A DNA stretch of 64,000 nucleotides from contig NZ_CAOS01000015.1 of the NCBI RefSeq assembly GCF_000315365.1, positions 78,026 to 142,025 on the forward strand, given 5' to 3'. The position numbers and the translations under genes were made by a program. Origin of the DNA: Desulforamulus hydrothermalis Lam5 = DSM 18033 (GTDB lineage Bacteria; Bacillota; Desulfotomaculia; Desulfotomaculales; Desulfotomaculaceae). How positions within the stretch are numbered: the stretch's first letter is position 1; the number at the start of each line of letters is the position of its first letter. Below are positions 39,328 to 49,380 of the stretch, in pieces. The notes beneath the pieces are model-generated. The model was not told the origin of the DNA. It saw nothing but the letters and a program-made list of their open reading frames with translations, and searched no databases.

Positions 39328-40026
39328 CTACTCTGCGACTTGTTCACCCTGTTTACCTTCCAAAACAGCATCAGCAATCTTGGCGGTAAGCAGCTTTACT
39401 GCCCGAATAGCGTCATCGTTACCGGGAATTACGTAATCAACCTCATCAGGATCGCAGTTTGTATCAACAATGGCTACAATGGGAATGCCGAGCTTGCGAG
39501 CTTCTGCCACTGCGATGCGTTCCTTCCGGGGATCAATTACGAACAGAGCCCCGGGCAGACGGCGCATATTCTTAATGCCACCAAGGAATTTATCCAGTTT
39601 CTCTTTTTCATGCAGAAGCCGGGCAACTTCCTTCTTTGGCAAAACGTCAAAGGTGCCGTCTTCTTCCATACGCTCCAGTTCATGCAATCTATCAATACGC
39701 TGACGGATGGTTTGGAAGTTGGTCAGCATACCACCCAGCCAACGCTGATTCACATAGAACATACCGCAACGTTCGGCTTCTTCCTTAACAGCCTCCTGAG
39801 CTTGCTTTTTGGTTCCTACAAACAACAGGCTACCGCCTTCTGCAGCCAGCTGTTTTACAAACTCATAGGCTTCTTCCACTTTTTTAACGGTTTTTTGCAG
39901 GTCAATGATATAAATACCGTTGCGATCAGTGAAAATATAAGGAGCCATTTTGGGGTTCCAGCGACGGGTCTGGTGGCCAAAATGAACGCCTGCTTCCAAT
40001 AATTGCTTCATGGAGATAACTGCCAT
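39328..40026 (-). CDS. rpsB: 30S ribosomal protein S2
   Basis: A 232-residue protein of the small subunit. It begins [32 protein letters not shown] and shows [27 protein letters not shown] and [25 protein letters not shown]. The ATG has GGAGGAGGTG upstream. It has a leader of about 115 bases and its own promoter. Confidence 0.97.
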   Translation of the reverse strand: MAVISMKQLLEAGVHFGHQTRRWNPKMAPYIFTDRNGIYIIDLQKTVKKVEEAYEFVKQLAAEGGSLLFVGTKKQAQEAVKEEAERCGMFYVNQRWLGGMLTNFQTIRQRIDRLHELERMEEDGTFDVLPKKEVARLLHEKEKLDKFLGGIKNMRRLPGALFVIDPRKERIAVAEARKLGIPIVAIVDTNCDPDEVDYVIPGNDDAIRAVKLLTAKIADAVLEGKQGEQVAE

Positions 40027-40148
40027 AGCTAGTTACACCTCCTCCCTGCCGTGTTTTTAAACCTCCGTTACCCTCATCTCCGGCAAGACCTTAGCAAACA
40101 GGCAACCTTGCACGAATCAGACAACGTGTGTAATTAACACCAAGGGAT

Positions 40149-40177
40149 ATTTTAGCATAATACATCAGACAGCGCAA
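40149..40177 (-). promoter_or_regulatory. Candidate promoter of rpsB
   Basis: On the minus strand TTGCGC (40177-40172), 17 bases, then TAAAAT (40154-40149) with an extended TG. It is 123 bases before the rpsB start, leaving a long leader that could hold S2 feedback control. Confidence 0.55.
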
Positions 40178-40253
40178 GTACCATATGCCTAACAAATTAA
40201 AACTCAGGTGCCCCGGGCACCCAAGTTAAAAACTGTCCGCCAATCTTCTGCGG

Positions 40254-40419
40254 CGGATTATAATCCCCTTTAGCTCCTGTCTTTGCACCGACCGCATTGA
40301 GCTGCGCACCGGTGCCGGAGCGCCACTCCCGGCCCGTTTTGTCGGCCGCAATGGCTCCAAGCTCATCAAGCGCCGTTACCGGTGCTTCAACAAGTTGCCG
40401 GCAGGGGATGATAAACCAC
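40254..40419 (+). repeat. Dispersed element copy A (MITE-like)
   Basis: This ~166-base element shares its ends and internal blocks with those at 55232 and 45713. The left end CGGATTATAATCCCCTTTAGC and the reverse of the right end (TGGTTTATCATCCCCTGCC) form imperfect terminal inverted repeats. Shared inner blocks include CTTTAGCTCC and CTCATCAAG...CAAGTTGC.GGCAGG. An open frame through it (40197-40421, minus) has no coding character and matches translations of the other copies only because of the shared DNA. It fills most of the gap between codY and rpsB. Confidence 0.7.
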
Positions 40420-40469
40420 ACCTGTATCTAACTTTCCCTTAAAGTCAGATGCCAAAAAGCCCCTTAGTT

Positions 40470-41255
40470 TTAATTATGCTTGAGTCTTTGTAGTTCTTCG
40501 ATCAACCTGTCGTTCAATACCCTGATGTAAGTCCCCTTCATCCCCAGGGATTTGGATTCAATAACGCCGGCACTTTCAAACTTGCGCAGTGCGTTTACAA
40601 TTACCGAGCGGGTAATGCCCACCCGGTCGGCAATTTTGCTGGCTACCAGTACTCCTTCGTCGCCTTCCAGCTGTTCAAAAATATGCTGTACAGCATCCAA
40701 CTCAGAGTAGGACAGGGTTCCCAGGGCAATCTGTACGGCTGCTTTTTTGCGAGCTTCCTCTTCCATACGGCCGGCCCGGGCGCGTAAAATTTCCATAGCA
40801 ACCACAGTAGCACCGTATTCAGCCAAAATCAAATCTTCGTCTGTAAAGTTCTGGTTAAACTTAGCCAGAACCAGGGTACCCAAACGAGAGCCTGCCCCCA
40901 CAATCGGCACCACTGTTGTTACTTTGTTTTGACCCTTGCACTTTTCTTCTTCAAAGAAAACGCAAGCATCATAAGCCTGGCAAAAGTTAGCATGAGTTTC
41001 GTTAATGCCTAACAGGCTTTCGTTATACTCCTCCGGAAAACGTTTGGAACCTTCTACAATGTCTTTCATAATGTCACAGGAAAATTGCGGCATAAACTTG
41101 TAGCCCAGAGCGCGCCCCCGGCGATCAATAATATAGCAGTTGCACTCAATATTATCAGACAGTACCTCTGCAATCTCACCAAAATCAACCGGGTATCCTG
41201 CGGATTTTTGCAATAACTTATTGATAGTGCGAGTTCTTTCCAATAGACTTCTCAT
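40470..41255 (-). CDS. codY: GTP-sensing transcriptional pleiotropic repressor CodY
   Basis: A 261-residue global regulator responding to GTP and branched-chain amino acids. The N-terminal GAF-like domain (to about residue 155) begins [25 protein letters not shown], and the C-terminal winged helix-turn-helix contains [44 protein letters not shown]. The ATG is preceded by GGGAG. It is the last gene of the dprA-topA-trmFO-xerC-hslV-hslU-codY order common in Firmicutes. A near-CodY-box lies about 250 bases upstream in hslU. Confidence 0.96.
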   Translation of the reverse strand: MRSLLERTRTINKLLQKSAGYPVDFGEIAEVLSDNIECNCYIIDRRGRALGYKFMPQFSCDIMKDIVEGSKRFPEEYNESLLGINETHANFCQAYDACVFFEEEKCKGQNKVTTVVPIVGAGSRLGTLVLAKFNQNFTDEDLILAEYGATVVAMEILRARAGRMEEEARKKAAVQIALGTLSYSELDAVQHIFEQLEGDEGVLVASKIADRVGITRSVIVNALRKFESAGVIESKSLGMKGTYIRVLNDRLIEELQRLKHN

Positions 41256-41284
41256 TCTGTCACTCTCCCTGCTTTGATTAATGA

Positions 41285-42687
41285 TTAGAGAATATAACGA
41301 CTTAAATCACGGTTTGCTACAACATCTTTTAGTTTCTCACGAACGTAAGCACTGTCAATCGTGAATGACTGCCCTTTAAGCTCGGGTGCCTCAAAGGAAA
41401 TGTCTTCCAGTAACTTTTCCAGTATGGTATGCAGTCGTCTGGCACCTATATTTTCATTTTGTTCATTAACAGTATAAGCAATATCTGCGATTTCTACAAG
41501 TGAATTTTTGAAAATTCTATCTTAACCCCTTCAGTCAACAAAAGTTCAGTGTATTGTTTAATCAAAGAGTTGCGTGGCTCTGTCAGTATTTGTTCAAAGT
41601 CACTTCTGCTCAAACTTTCCAGCTCAACACGGATAGGAAATCGCCCTTGCAACTCCGGAATCAAATCCGAAGGTTTGGTTATATGAAAGGCACCGGCAGC
41701 AATGAACAGGATATGGTCAGTTTTAACCGGACCGTACTTAGTCATCACGGTGGATCCTTCTACAATAGGCAAAATATCCCTTTGCACGCCCCCCCGGGAA
41801 ACATCCGCACCGGCATGGCTGCCTTCTCTGGTAGCAATTTTATCGATTTCGTCCAGGAAAATAATCCCGTGCTCCTCAGCCCGTTTTACCGCCTGCGCGG
41901 TTAACTCATCCATATCAATAAGTTTTTGGGCTTCCTGCTGGGTTAGAATTTTGCGGGCCTCCTTAACGGTAACCTTGCGTCTGCGTTTTTTTCTGGGGAA
42001 GATACTGCCTAAAACATCCTGCATATTGACGCCCATTTCTTCAACACCGGTGTTACTGAAAACCTCCAGCATGGGCATGTGGTTATCTTCCACTTCAATT
42101 TCCAAAAACTCGTTTTCCAGTTCTCCCCGAGCCAGTTTTTCCCGCAATGTTTCCCTTTCAAACTTTATCCGGCTGTGCTGCTGTTCCCAAGCCTTATTAT
42201 TGTCATCCTGGTTGTCCGGCATGCCGCCAAATAACATTTCAAAGGGATTTTTGGAAGGCGCAGGCCGTCCGGGCAAGGGAGCCAGCAATTCAACGATACG
42301 CTCATCAGCCATGCGTCTGGCTCGTTCTTCAACCTCCTCCATCTTCTCCTGTTTCATCATGCGGATGGAGGTTTCTACCAGATCCCTGACCATTGACTCA
42401 ACATCCCTGCCCACGTAGCCTACTTCTGTAAACTTGGTTGCCTCCACCTTAACGAAGGGTGCTCTCACCAGCTTTGCCAGACGGCGGGCAATTTCCGTTT
42501 TACCCACACCGGTGGGCCCGATCATTAAGATATTTTTCGGCACTACTTCGTCAATCAAATCTTCCGGCAACTTACTGCGGCGATATCTGTTTCGCAAAGC
42601 CACCGCCACTGCTTTTTTCGCCTTTTCTTGCCCGACAATATATTTATCAAGTTCAGCGACAATTTCCCTTGGGGTCAGGGCCTCCAT
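41285..42687 (-). CDS. hslU: ATP-dependent protease ATPase subunit HslU, apparent frameshift near the 3' end
   Basis: This is the AAA+ unfoldase of the HslUV (ClpYQ) protease. The first frame starts at the ATG at 42685-42687 (AAGGAG upstream) and shows the Walker A loop [13 protein letters not shown] (residues 57-69), the I-domain, and Walker B with [11 protein letters not shown]. It stops at 41494 after 398 residues, ending IEFSKIHL. A different frame then continues with [25 protein letters not shown] and ends DLSRYIL at 41285, the normal HslU C-terminus. Adding one A to the five-base A-run at 41505-41509 joins the two into about 466 residues. It is either a real mutation or a sequencing error. 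Confidence 0.9.
41503..41516 (-). promoter_or_regulatory. Near-CodY-box palindrome inside hslU
   Basis: The minus strand reads AATTTTCAAAAATT. The CodY consensus from Bacillus/Lactococcus is AATTTTCWGAAAATT. Adding the base missing in hslU would give 14 of 15 matches. It lies about 250 bases upstream of the codY start. Confidence 0.3.
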
Positions 42688-42706
42688 CGGCTCAACTCCT
42701 TCAAAA

Positions 42707-43237
42707 TCAAATTTCCTCCACCAAAATATGTTTATTCGTATATACGCAAATATCTGCAGCAATATTTAGGGCTTCCCCGGCTACCTCCCGTGGCGACAGG
42801 TTGGTATGTTTAAGCAAAGCCCTGGCAGCTGCCAGGGCGTAAGGACCGCCGGAACCAATGGCAGTAACCCCTTCATCCGGTTCAATAACTTCACCGTTTC
42901 CCGATAACACCAGTAAGTGTTCCTGGTTTGCTACAATCAGCATGGCCTCCAGGGTGCGCAGGTATTTATCAGTGCGCCAATCCTTGGCTAGTTCAACCGC
43001 TGCCCGCATTAAGTTTCCATGATATTCTTCCAGCTTGCCTTCAAATTTTTCAAACAAGGTAAAAGCATCCGCCACCGAACCGGCAAAGCCGGCCACCACC
43101 TGCCCGTGGTACAGCCGCCTTACCTTGCGGGCAGTGTGCTTCATAATGGTATTTTGACCAAAAGTGACTTGACCGTCACCGGCCACCGCCACACATGATC
43201 CTCTTTTCACGGCAACTATAGTTGTAGCATGAAACAC
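42707..43237 (-). CDS. hslV: ATP-dependent protease peptidase subunit HslV
   Basis: A 176-residue proteasome-like threonine peptidase, partner of HslU. The N-terminal region [12 protein letters not shown] contains the nucleophile; processing would expose a residue near Thr5/Thr6, and the FHA extension resembles Bacillus ClpQ (CodW). [12 protein letters not shown] and [15 protein letters not shown] are typical. The start is a GTG with GGAAGGG upstream. It precedes hslU by 19 bases. Confidence 0.95.
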   Translation of the reverse strand: MFHATTIVAVKRGSCVAVAGDGQVTFGQNTIMKHTARKVRRLYHGQVVAGFAGSVADAFTLFEKFEGKLEEYHGNLMRAAVELAKDWRTDKYLRTLEAMLIVANQEHLLVLSGNGEVIEPDEGVTAIGSGGPYALAAARALLKHTNLSPREVAGEALNIAADICVYTNKHILVEEI

Positions 43238-43268
43238 AAATATCCCTTCCTTATTTACGCATCTCAGG

Positions 43269-44165
43269 CTAGGCCCTTGGGTGGTGCAGCTTGTATACTT
43301 TCTTTAATTTTTGTTTGGTCACATGGGTATAAATCTGGGTGGTAGACAACGAAACATGACCTAACAGTTCCTGAACACTGCGCAAGTCTGCGCCGTTGTC
43401 CAGCAAATGGGTAGCAAAAGAATGTCTGATGGCATGGGGGCTGATGTTATTCTTTAGCCCTACCAAAGTACAGTACTTATCAATTATTTTTCGCACACCC
43501 CGATCACTGAGGCGGCCACCCCTGTAATTAACAAACACAGCCCGGTTATTGCCCTGCACCAAGCCAGGTCTGATGTTTTGCAAGTAATGTGCCAACACTG
43601 CCACTGCCTGATTATGCAAAGGGACTATCCGTTCTTTAGACCCTTTGCCCAATACTCTTAAATAACTGCGGTTCAAATCAAGATCCGGCAGATCCAAGGC
43701 GACCAGCTCAGACACCCTGATACCTGTGGCATACAGCAGTTCCAGCAAAGCCTTATCGCGGCAACCCAGCGGGCTGTTATCCGGCGCTTCCACCAACCGC
43801 TGCGCCTCTGACTCATATAAAAATTTAGGCAACCTTTTTTCTCGTTTGGGATTGACCAACTTTACCATAGGGTTGGCAAAAATTATCCCGTTATTATATA
43901 AAAACTTAAAAAAAGACCGCCAGGAGGCCAGTCTTCTGGCCACAGTGGCCCGGCTTAGTTTTCTCTGCTGTAAATGGGCCAGGTAACTTCGCATCAACTT
44001 GCTGTTAATGTCAGAGGGCCGCATTTGTTCAACAGGTACAGACAGCAGGGAAGCAAAGAAATCCAGGCCGTCAAACAAATCTTTCTGATATGCTTCCACC
44101 GTACGGTGGGAAAAATTTTTCTGGAGCTTTAAATAATCAATAAAGTTATCTATATTTGTATACAT
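43269..44165 (-). CDS. xerC: Tyrosine recombinase XerC/CodV
   Basis: A 298-residue site-specific recombinase for resolving chromosome dimers. It has a core-binding SAM-like N-terminal domain and a catalytic domain with the R-K-HxxR-H-Y residues: [50 protein letters not shown] (tyrosine nucleophile). Its position between trmFO and hslV matches Bacillus codV. The ribosome site is weak, so the start is less sure. Confidence 0.92.
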   Translation of the reverse strand: MYTNIDNFIDYLKLQKNFSHRTVEAYQKDLFDGLDFFASLLSVPVEQMRPSDINSKLMRSYLAHLQQRKLSRATVARRLASWRSFFKFLYNNGIIFANPMVKLVNPKREKRLPKFLYESEAQRLVEAPDNSPLGCRDKALLELLYATGIRVSELVALDLPDLDLNRSYLRVLGKGSKERIVPLHNQAVAVLAHYLQNIRPGLVQGNNRAVFVNYRGGRLSDRGVRKIIDKYCTLVGLKNNISPHAIRHSFATHLLDNGADLRSVQELLGHVSLSTTQIYTHVTKQKLKKVYKLHHPRA

Positions 44166-44263
44166 GGCGAACCACTAAATGTCGAAATATGACGCTTAAT
44201 AAAATATACCATAAGGTAACTTTAAATTGCAACTACCTTTTGACAATTCACAAGAGACACATC

Positions 44264-45580
44264 TTAAATCTGCTCCGCAACCGACCATTCTTTAAGTTTT
44301 TGCAAAGCCCGGGCCGCCTGCGCTTGGCCACGTTCTTTCTTTCCTTTCAGGCGCACCGGCAGTTCGGGAAACAGTCCAAAGGTAACATTCATCGGTTGGA
44401 AGTTGCCGCTGCAAGCGGTAGTAATATAATTGATGAGTGCTCCATGGGCGGTTTCCGCCGGGAATACCGGTAGTTTTTGCCCCTTCTGCAGCCTGGCGGC
44501 GTTTATTCCCGCAATTAATCCGGCGGCTGCCGACTCCACATAGCCTTCCACCCCGGTGATCTGCCCGGCAAAAAAGATGGTTTCGTGTTGTTTCATTTGC
44601 AGGGTGGGTTTCAGCAAAACAGGAGAATTAATATAGGTATTGCGGTGCATTACGCCGTAGCGCACAAACTCAGCCTGTTCCAGCCCGGGAATCAGCCGAA
44701 AGACTCGCTGTTGCTCGCCCCATTTAAGATTGGTTTGAAACCCCACCAGATTGAAAAGGGTACCGGCTGCATTATCCTGCCTTAATTGAACAACCGCGTA
44801 GGGACGCTTGCCCGTACCGGGATCAATTAACCCCACCGGTTTTAAAGGCCCGTAAAGAAGCGTTTCCTTGCCCCGGGCGGCCAAAACCTCCACCGGCATG
44901 CAACCTTCGAAGTGAATTTGTTTTTCAAAGGACTTTAAAGGCACCCTCTCCGCTTTAAGCAATGCTTCGTAAAAAACATCGTATTCTTCCCGGGTCATGG
45001 GACAGTTCAGGTAGGCTTCTTCCCCTTTGCCGTAACGTGACGCCCGGAAGATTTTGGTCATATCCAAAGACTCCAGAGTTACAATGGGAGCTGCCGCATC
45101 GTAAAAGTAAAGGTATTGTTCACCTGTCAACCTGGCAATTTCCTGTGACAACGCCTCTGACGTCAGGGGGCCGGAAGCAATAATAACGATCCCCCGCTCC
45201 GGCAACCTGGTTACCTCCTGGCGGTGTACCGAAACCAGCGGGTGTTGTTCCAATCGTTCGGTAATAAATTTAGCAAACCCTTCCCGATCCACGGCCAGGG
45301 CACCGCCGGCCGGTACCCGTTGAGCGTCCGCCGCTTGAATAATTAAGGAATTCAACTGCCGCATTTCTTCCTTTAATAAACCTACCGCGTTTTCCAGAGC
45401 AGCAGCTCGCAGGGAATTGCTGCACACCAGTTCAGAAAAATACGGGGTGTGGTGGGCAGGCGGATACTTGTAAGGTCTCATCTCGTAAAGATCAACAGCT
45501 ACACCGCGGCGGGCTAACTGCCAGGCCGCTTCTGATCCTGCCAGGCCGGCCCCGATAACCGTAACCCTGTTTTCTGTCAT
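44264..45580 (-). CDS. trmFO: Methylenetetrahydrofolate-tRNA-(uracil-5-)-methyltransferase TrmFO
   Basis: A 438-residue flavoenzyme that methylates U54 of tRNA using methylene-THF. The N-terminal FAD motif [18 protein letters not shown] is clear; [33 protein letters not shown] and [27 protein letters not shown] are typical of the family. The ATG has AGGAGG upstream. A dispersed repeat separates it from topA. Confidence 0.96.
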   Translation of the reverse strand: MTENRVTVIGAGLAGSEAAWQLARRGVAVDLYEMRPYKYPPAHHTPYFSELVCSNSLRAAALENAVGLLKEEMRQLNSLIIQAADAQRVPAGGALAVDREGFAKFITERLEQHPLVSVHRQEVTRLPERGIVIIASGPLTSEALSQEIARLTGEQYLYFYDAAAPIVTLESLDMTKIFRASRYGKGEEAYLNCPMTREEYDVFYEALLKAERVPLKSFEKQIHFEGCMPVEVLAARGKETLLYGPLKPVGLIDPGTGKRPYAVVQLRQDNAAGTLFNLVGFQTNLKWGEQQRVFRLIPGLEQAEFVRYGVMHRNTYINSPVLLKPTLQMKQHETIFFAGQITGVEGYVESAAAGLIAGINAARLQKGQKLPVFPAETAHGALINYITTACSGNFQPMNVTFGLFPELPVRLKGKKERGQAQAARALQKLKEWSVAEQI

Positions 45581-45712
45581 TACTGATTAGCCTCCTGTTA
45601 AGCCGGTAATGTAAATATTAGCGTTAACCATAAAACCGAAACCGTCAATCTGCAGTTGCAAATAATGACAAATCTTGATTTCCCTTTTGTTCCTGTCTAA
45701 GCACCTTCTGTA

Positions 45713-45904
45713 TGTTTTATGATCCCCGCCGAATTTGTCAATGCGCCGGAAACAGCACTTGTCGAGCGAAGCGAAGGGAACCGTTGGGGTGGCGCCCACA
45801 GGATGTGGGCGCCGGCCGATCCGGGGCGGGTGGGCCGCCGGCGTTCCCAGTGGGGACCGCAGCAAATTACAGTGCTGTCGGGGAGCTAAAAAGGTTCATT
45901 AACC
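45713..45904 (-). repeat. Dispersed element copy C (MITE-like)
   Basis: This ~192-base element in the trmFO-topA gap is inverted relative to copies A and B. Read on the minus strand it starts GGTTAATGAACCTTTTTAGCTCC, includes a perfect hairpin GGCGCCCACA-TCC-TGTGGGCGCC, and ends GGCGGGGATCATAAAAC. Copy B at 55232 carries the same hairpin and flanking ACCCCAA. A 92-codon open frame (45587-45865) over it shows no coding character. The remainder of this 369-base gap is AT-rich with no gene visible. Confidence 0.65.
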
Positions 45905-45949
45905 CCGTAATATTTATCAACACTCTGGTTTAACTTTTGTTAAAAGTCT

Positions 45950-48079
45950 TTACTTTTTACTTGCTTTCTTTTTAACTGCGGCTGCCCTCTTGGGCGTACC
46001 GCTCCTGTTACCTTGAGAGGGACAGTCTTCATTGACACACTGCAAGTTTTTTTCCTTGCCGCGGCTTGTTTTTTCCACCATCATGGCATGGCAATGAGGA
46101 CACTTTTCATTGGTAGGCGTATCCCAGGTAACAAAGTCGCAATCCGGATACTTGCTGCAACCGTAAAATTTACGGCCCTTTTTGCTGCGCCTTAATACCA
46201 TTTCACCTTCGCAACGGGGACACTTTACCCCGGTTGGTTCAAGCAACGGCCTGGTATTGCGGCATGCCGGGAAACCCGGACAGGCCAAAAATTTACCATA
46301 ACGTCCTAATTTTATTACCATCTGCCTGCCGCATTGCTCACAAATCTCGTCGGTTACTTCATCAGCAACCTCAACTTTACCAATCTGCTCCTCCGCCGTT
46401 GCCAGGGTTTTGACAAAGGGCCGGTAAAATTCTTGTAAAACACCGGACCACTGTTGCTCACCTTCAGCTATGCGATCCAGCTTTTCTTCCATTTCGGCAG
46501 TAAATTCAATATTTATTATCTCGGGAAAATATTGCTTCAGCAGCTCTACCACAATCATCCCCAGCTCGGTGGGGTAAAACTGTTTATTTTCCCTTACCAC
46601 ATAACCGCGTTTTTGAATGGTTTCCACAATAGGCGCATATGTGCTGGGACGCCCAATTCCTTTTTCTTCCAAAACCTTGACCAGCGTGGCATCTGTATAG
46701 CGGGGCGGCGGTTGGGTAAAGTGCTGTTTTGGTGTAAGAGTTTTAGCCTGCAGTTTATCCCCCTCAGCCAGTTCAGGCAACAATTTTTCTTCTTCCTTAA
46801 CCCCGTCATCATTGCCTTCAATATAAACCTGCATAAAACCCGGAAATTTGACAATCGAACCGGCAGCCCGGAAAACATAATCCCCGGCGGCAATATCTAT
46901 GCCGGTGGTATCTATCAGCGCCGGCGCCATCTGGCTGGCTAAAAATCTGGACCAGATTAATTTATATAGTTTGTATTGATCGTTGGTCAAAAATCCCTTA
47001 ACAGACTCCGGATCCCGGTAAACCGAGGTGGGGCGAATAGCCTCGTGGGCATCCTGCACCTTGCCTTTGCCGGCAGCCTGCCTTGGCTGCTGCGGCAAGT
47101 AAGCCGGGCCAAACCTTTCATTAATAAATTTTCTTGCTTCTTGCACAGCGGTTTCAGACACCCTGGTGGAGTCGGTACGAATATAAGTTACCAGACCTAC
47201 CGGTCCTTCCTTGCCCAACTCTAAACCTTCATAAAGCTGTTGAGCCACTACCATGGTTTTACGGGAGGTAAAGTTCAACTTTCTGGATGCTTCCTGCTGC
47301 AGAGAGCTGGTGGTAAAAGGAGCTGCCGGATGACGCAGCTTTTCCTTGCGGCTTACGCTGTTTACCCGGAAAGACGCTCCCTTAAGATCAGCTAAAATTT
47401 GCTCCATGGCTTCCCGGTTGGCAATGTGGATTTTTTGATTCCGGTACTTATGAAGTTTTGCCTCAAAGGGAGATTTCCCCGACTTAACAAATTTGGCGGT
47501 GAGGCTCCAGTATTCTTCAGGCACAAAAGCTCGGATTTCTTCTTCCCGGTCGCAAATTAACCGCACCGCCACTGATTGTACCCGGCCGGCAGACAAGCCT
47601 TTCTTTACTTTACGCCAGAGCAACGGGCTCAGGTTGTACCCTACCAGGCGGTCTAAAATTCTTCGGGCCTGCTGGGCATTCACCCTGTCCAGGTCGATGG
47701 GGCGCGGCTGTTGAACCGCCTGTTCAATGGCTTTGGGAGTTATCTCATTGAACTCAATCCGGCAGGGACTGTTTTCGTCAATATCTAATAATTTAGTTAA
47801 GTGCCAGGCAATCGCCTCCCCTTCACGGTCAGGGTCAGAGGCCAACAGCACGCGATCCGCCTTTTTGACAGCGGCACGCAAGTCTTTGATAATATCCCCC
47901 TTGCCCCTGATGGCAATATACTTGGGCGCAAAGTTGTTTTCCACATCCACACCAAACTGGCTTTTGGGGAGATCACGCAAATGTCCCATGGAAGCCTTTA
48001 CTGTATAGTTTCTGCCCAGATATTTGCCAATGCTTTTTGCTTTGGCCGGTGATTCTACTATTACCAGTGTTTTACTCAA
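45950..48079 (-). CDS. topA: DNA topoisomerase I
   Basis: A 709-residue type IA topoisomerase that relaxes negative supercoils. The Toprim domain is at the N-terminus (KTLVIVESPAKAKSIGKYLG, with ASDPDREGEAIAWHL), and the active tyrosine is in GLVTYIRTDSTRVS. Three C-terminal four-cysteine zinc modules are present, the first CEQCGRQMVIKLGRYGKFLACPGFPAC. The start is a TTG with GGGGTG upstream. It follows dprA. Confidence 0.97.
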   Translation of the reverse strand: MSKTLVIVESPAKAKSIGKYLGRNYTVKASMGHLRDLPKSQFGVDVENNFAPKYIAIRGKGDIIKDLRAAVKKADRVLLASDPDREGEAIAWHLTKLLDIDENSPCRIEFNEITPKAIEQAVQQPRPIDLDRVNAQQARRILDRLVGYNLSPLLWRKVKKGLSAGRVQSVAVRLICDREEEIRAFVPEEYWSLTAKFVKSGKSPFEAKLHKYRNQKIHIANREAMEQILADLKGASFRVNSVSRKEKLRHPAAPFTTSSLQQEASRKLNFTSRKTMVVAQQLYEGLELGKEGPVGLVTYIRTDSTRVSETAVQEARKFINERFGPAYLPQQPRQAAGKGKVQDAHEAIRPTSVYRDPESVKGFLTNDQYKLYKLIWSRFLASQMAPALIDTTGIDIAAGDYVFRAAGSIVKFPGFMQVYIEGNDDGVKEEEKLLPELAEGDKLQAKTLTPKQHFTQPPPRYTDATLVKVLEEKGIGRPSTYAPIVETIQKRGYVVRENKQFYPTELGMIVVELLKQYFPEIINIEFTAEMEEKLDRIAEGEQQWSGVLQEFYRPFVKTLATAEEQIGKVEVADEVTDEICEQCGRQMVIKLGRYGKFLACPGFPACRNTRPLLEPTGVKCPRCEGEMVLRRSKKGRKFYGCSKYPDCDFVTWDTPTNEKCPHCHAMMVEKTSRGKEKNLQCVNEDCPSQGNRSGTPKRAAAVKKKASKK

Positions 48080-48214
48080 TCAATACACCCCATTTACGAA
48101 AGCCTGTGCTCATGCTCTCATCAGTAAGGGTTGGCTTATTTTTGAAACTATTATTACCTTCCCTTACTTCTTTTACAATGTATCAGAAGTTATATCCTTT
48201 TAGAACAATAACTG

Positions 48215-49306
48215 TTACAGTCCGGCTGCCGCATACATTTTCCCCGGCAGCATCCGGGCTAACCCCCGCAGCTCCAGGACGGTGAGGGCCGCTGCCACCT
48301 GGCCGGCTTCTAATCGACATGCCGCAACAATTTCCTCCATCGACTGGGGCAGATGAGTTAAAGCATGCAACACCTTTATTTCCAAACCGGTTAGATCATA
48401 TGCAGCCAAACTCTTTGGGGCCTGCCCCAGGGACAGATCCCCCAGGCCCAACTCCTCGCACACGTCTGCCGGCCTGGTTACCAGCCTGGCCCCCTGACGA
48501 ATAAGCAAATTGGTACCGGCACTCAGGTTACTGTTAATATTACCCGGTACAGCCATAACCTCCCTTCCCTGTTCAAGGGCTAAATCAGCCGTAATCAGTG
48601 CCCCGCTTTTTGCCGCTGCTTCAACAACCAGCACGCCCCGACTCAAGCCACTGATAATACGATTACGGCTGGGAAAATGCCATGGTTGGGGTACTGTACC
48701 CGGGGGATACTCTGTCAGCACCGCCCCTTTTTCCATAATTTGCTTCATCAGCCTTTCATTCTCCCTGGGATATACAACATCCGGGCCGCATCCCAGAACA
48801 GCAATTGTGCAGCCGGTACGCAGCGCCCCGTGATGTGCCGCACTGTCAATACCCCTGGCCATGCCGCTGACAATAGTTAGGCCTGTTCCCGCCAGTTCAG
48901 CCGCAAAGGACTCAGCAGCAGCCAGCCCGTAGGGTGTAGGCCGCCGGGAACCAACTATGGCCAGAGCTGCTTGTTCCACATCCGGCAAATGACCTCTGAC
49001 AAAAAGAGCCGGCGGCGGGTCATAAATGGCTTTTAACAACGGCGGGTACCCTGAGTCAGCAATGGTTATAATTTGACAATTTATTTTTTCAAGATAGGAC
49101 AGCAGCCGGTGATACTGTAAACTTTCCCGCCGCTTGACCAACCGGCGGGCACCCTCGCGACCAAGCAAAGGAATGGCCGCCAGCCGGTTCTGGCTGGCCT
49201 GCCAGGCCTGTTCGGGGGAGCCGAAATAATTTATTATCTCCCAAACCCGTCGGCCGGCGCCGGGCATAAGTAGCTGCCAGCAAATCCAATATTCCCGGTT
49301 TTGCAA
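48215..49306 (-). CDS. dprA: DNA processing protein DprA
   Basis: A 363-residue Rossmann-fold protein that loads RecA on incoming single-stranded DNA. It shows AIVGSRRPTPYGLAAAESFAAELAGTGLTIVSGMARGIDSAAHHGAL and PSRNRIISGLSRGVLVVEAAAKSGALITADLALEQGREVMAVPG. A C-terminal winged-helix domain (about 300-363) follows. The start is a TTG with GGGGTGG upstream. It heads the topA-trmFO-xerC-hslVU-codY block. Confidence 0.95.
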   Translation of the reverse strand: MQNREYWICWQLLMPGAGRRVWEIINYFGSPEQAWQASQNRLAAIPLLGREGARRLVKRRESLQYHRLLSYLEKINCQIITIADSGYPPLLKAIYDPPPALFVRGHLPDVEQAALAIVGSRRPTPYGLAAAESFAAELAGTGLTIVSGMARGIDSAAHHGALRTGCTIAVLGCGPDVVYPRENERLMKQIMEKGAVLTEYPPGTVPQPWHFPSRNRIISGLSRGVLVVEAAAKSGALITADLALEQGREVMAVPGNINSNLSAGTNLLIRQGARLVTRPADVCEELGLGDLSLGQAPKSLAAYDLTGLEIKVLHALTHLPQSMEEIVAACRLEAGQVAAALTVLELRGLARMLPGKMYAAAGL

Positions 49307-49380
49307 GATACCACCCCTGCAGTAAGATTTTTACCACTTTCGGGATGGCAAATGGTTTTTCCTTCCAAGTTGCTAAATTT

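Noticed and set aside
40197..40421. Open frame of 74 codons on the minus strand between rpsB and codY
   Set aside because: It lies largely over dispersed element A, has no ribosome site, and its translation resembles only those of the other copies. Treated as repeat DNA.
41702..42418. Plus-strand open frame of 238 codons
   Set aside because: Antisense to hslU, serine-rich low-complexity translation typical of shadow frames.
45587..45865. Open frame of 92 codons on the minus strand upstream of trmFO
   Set aside because: It covers element C, and the translation is a product of the hairpin and GC-rich repeat.
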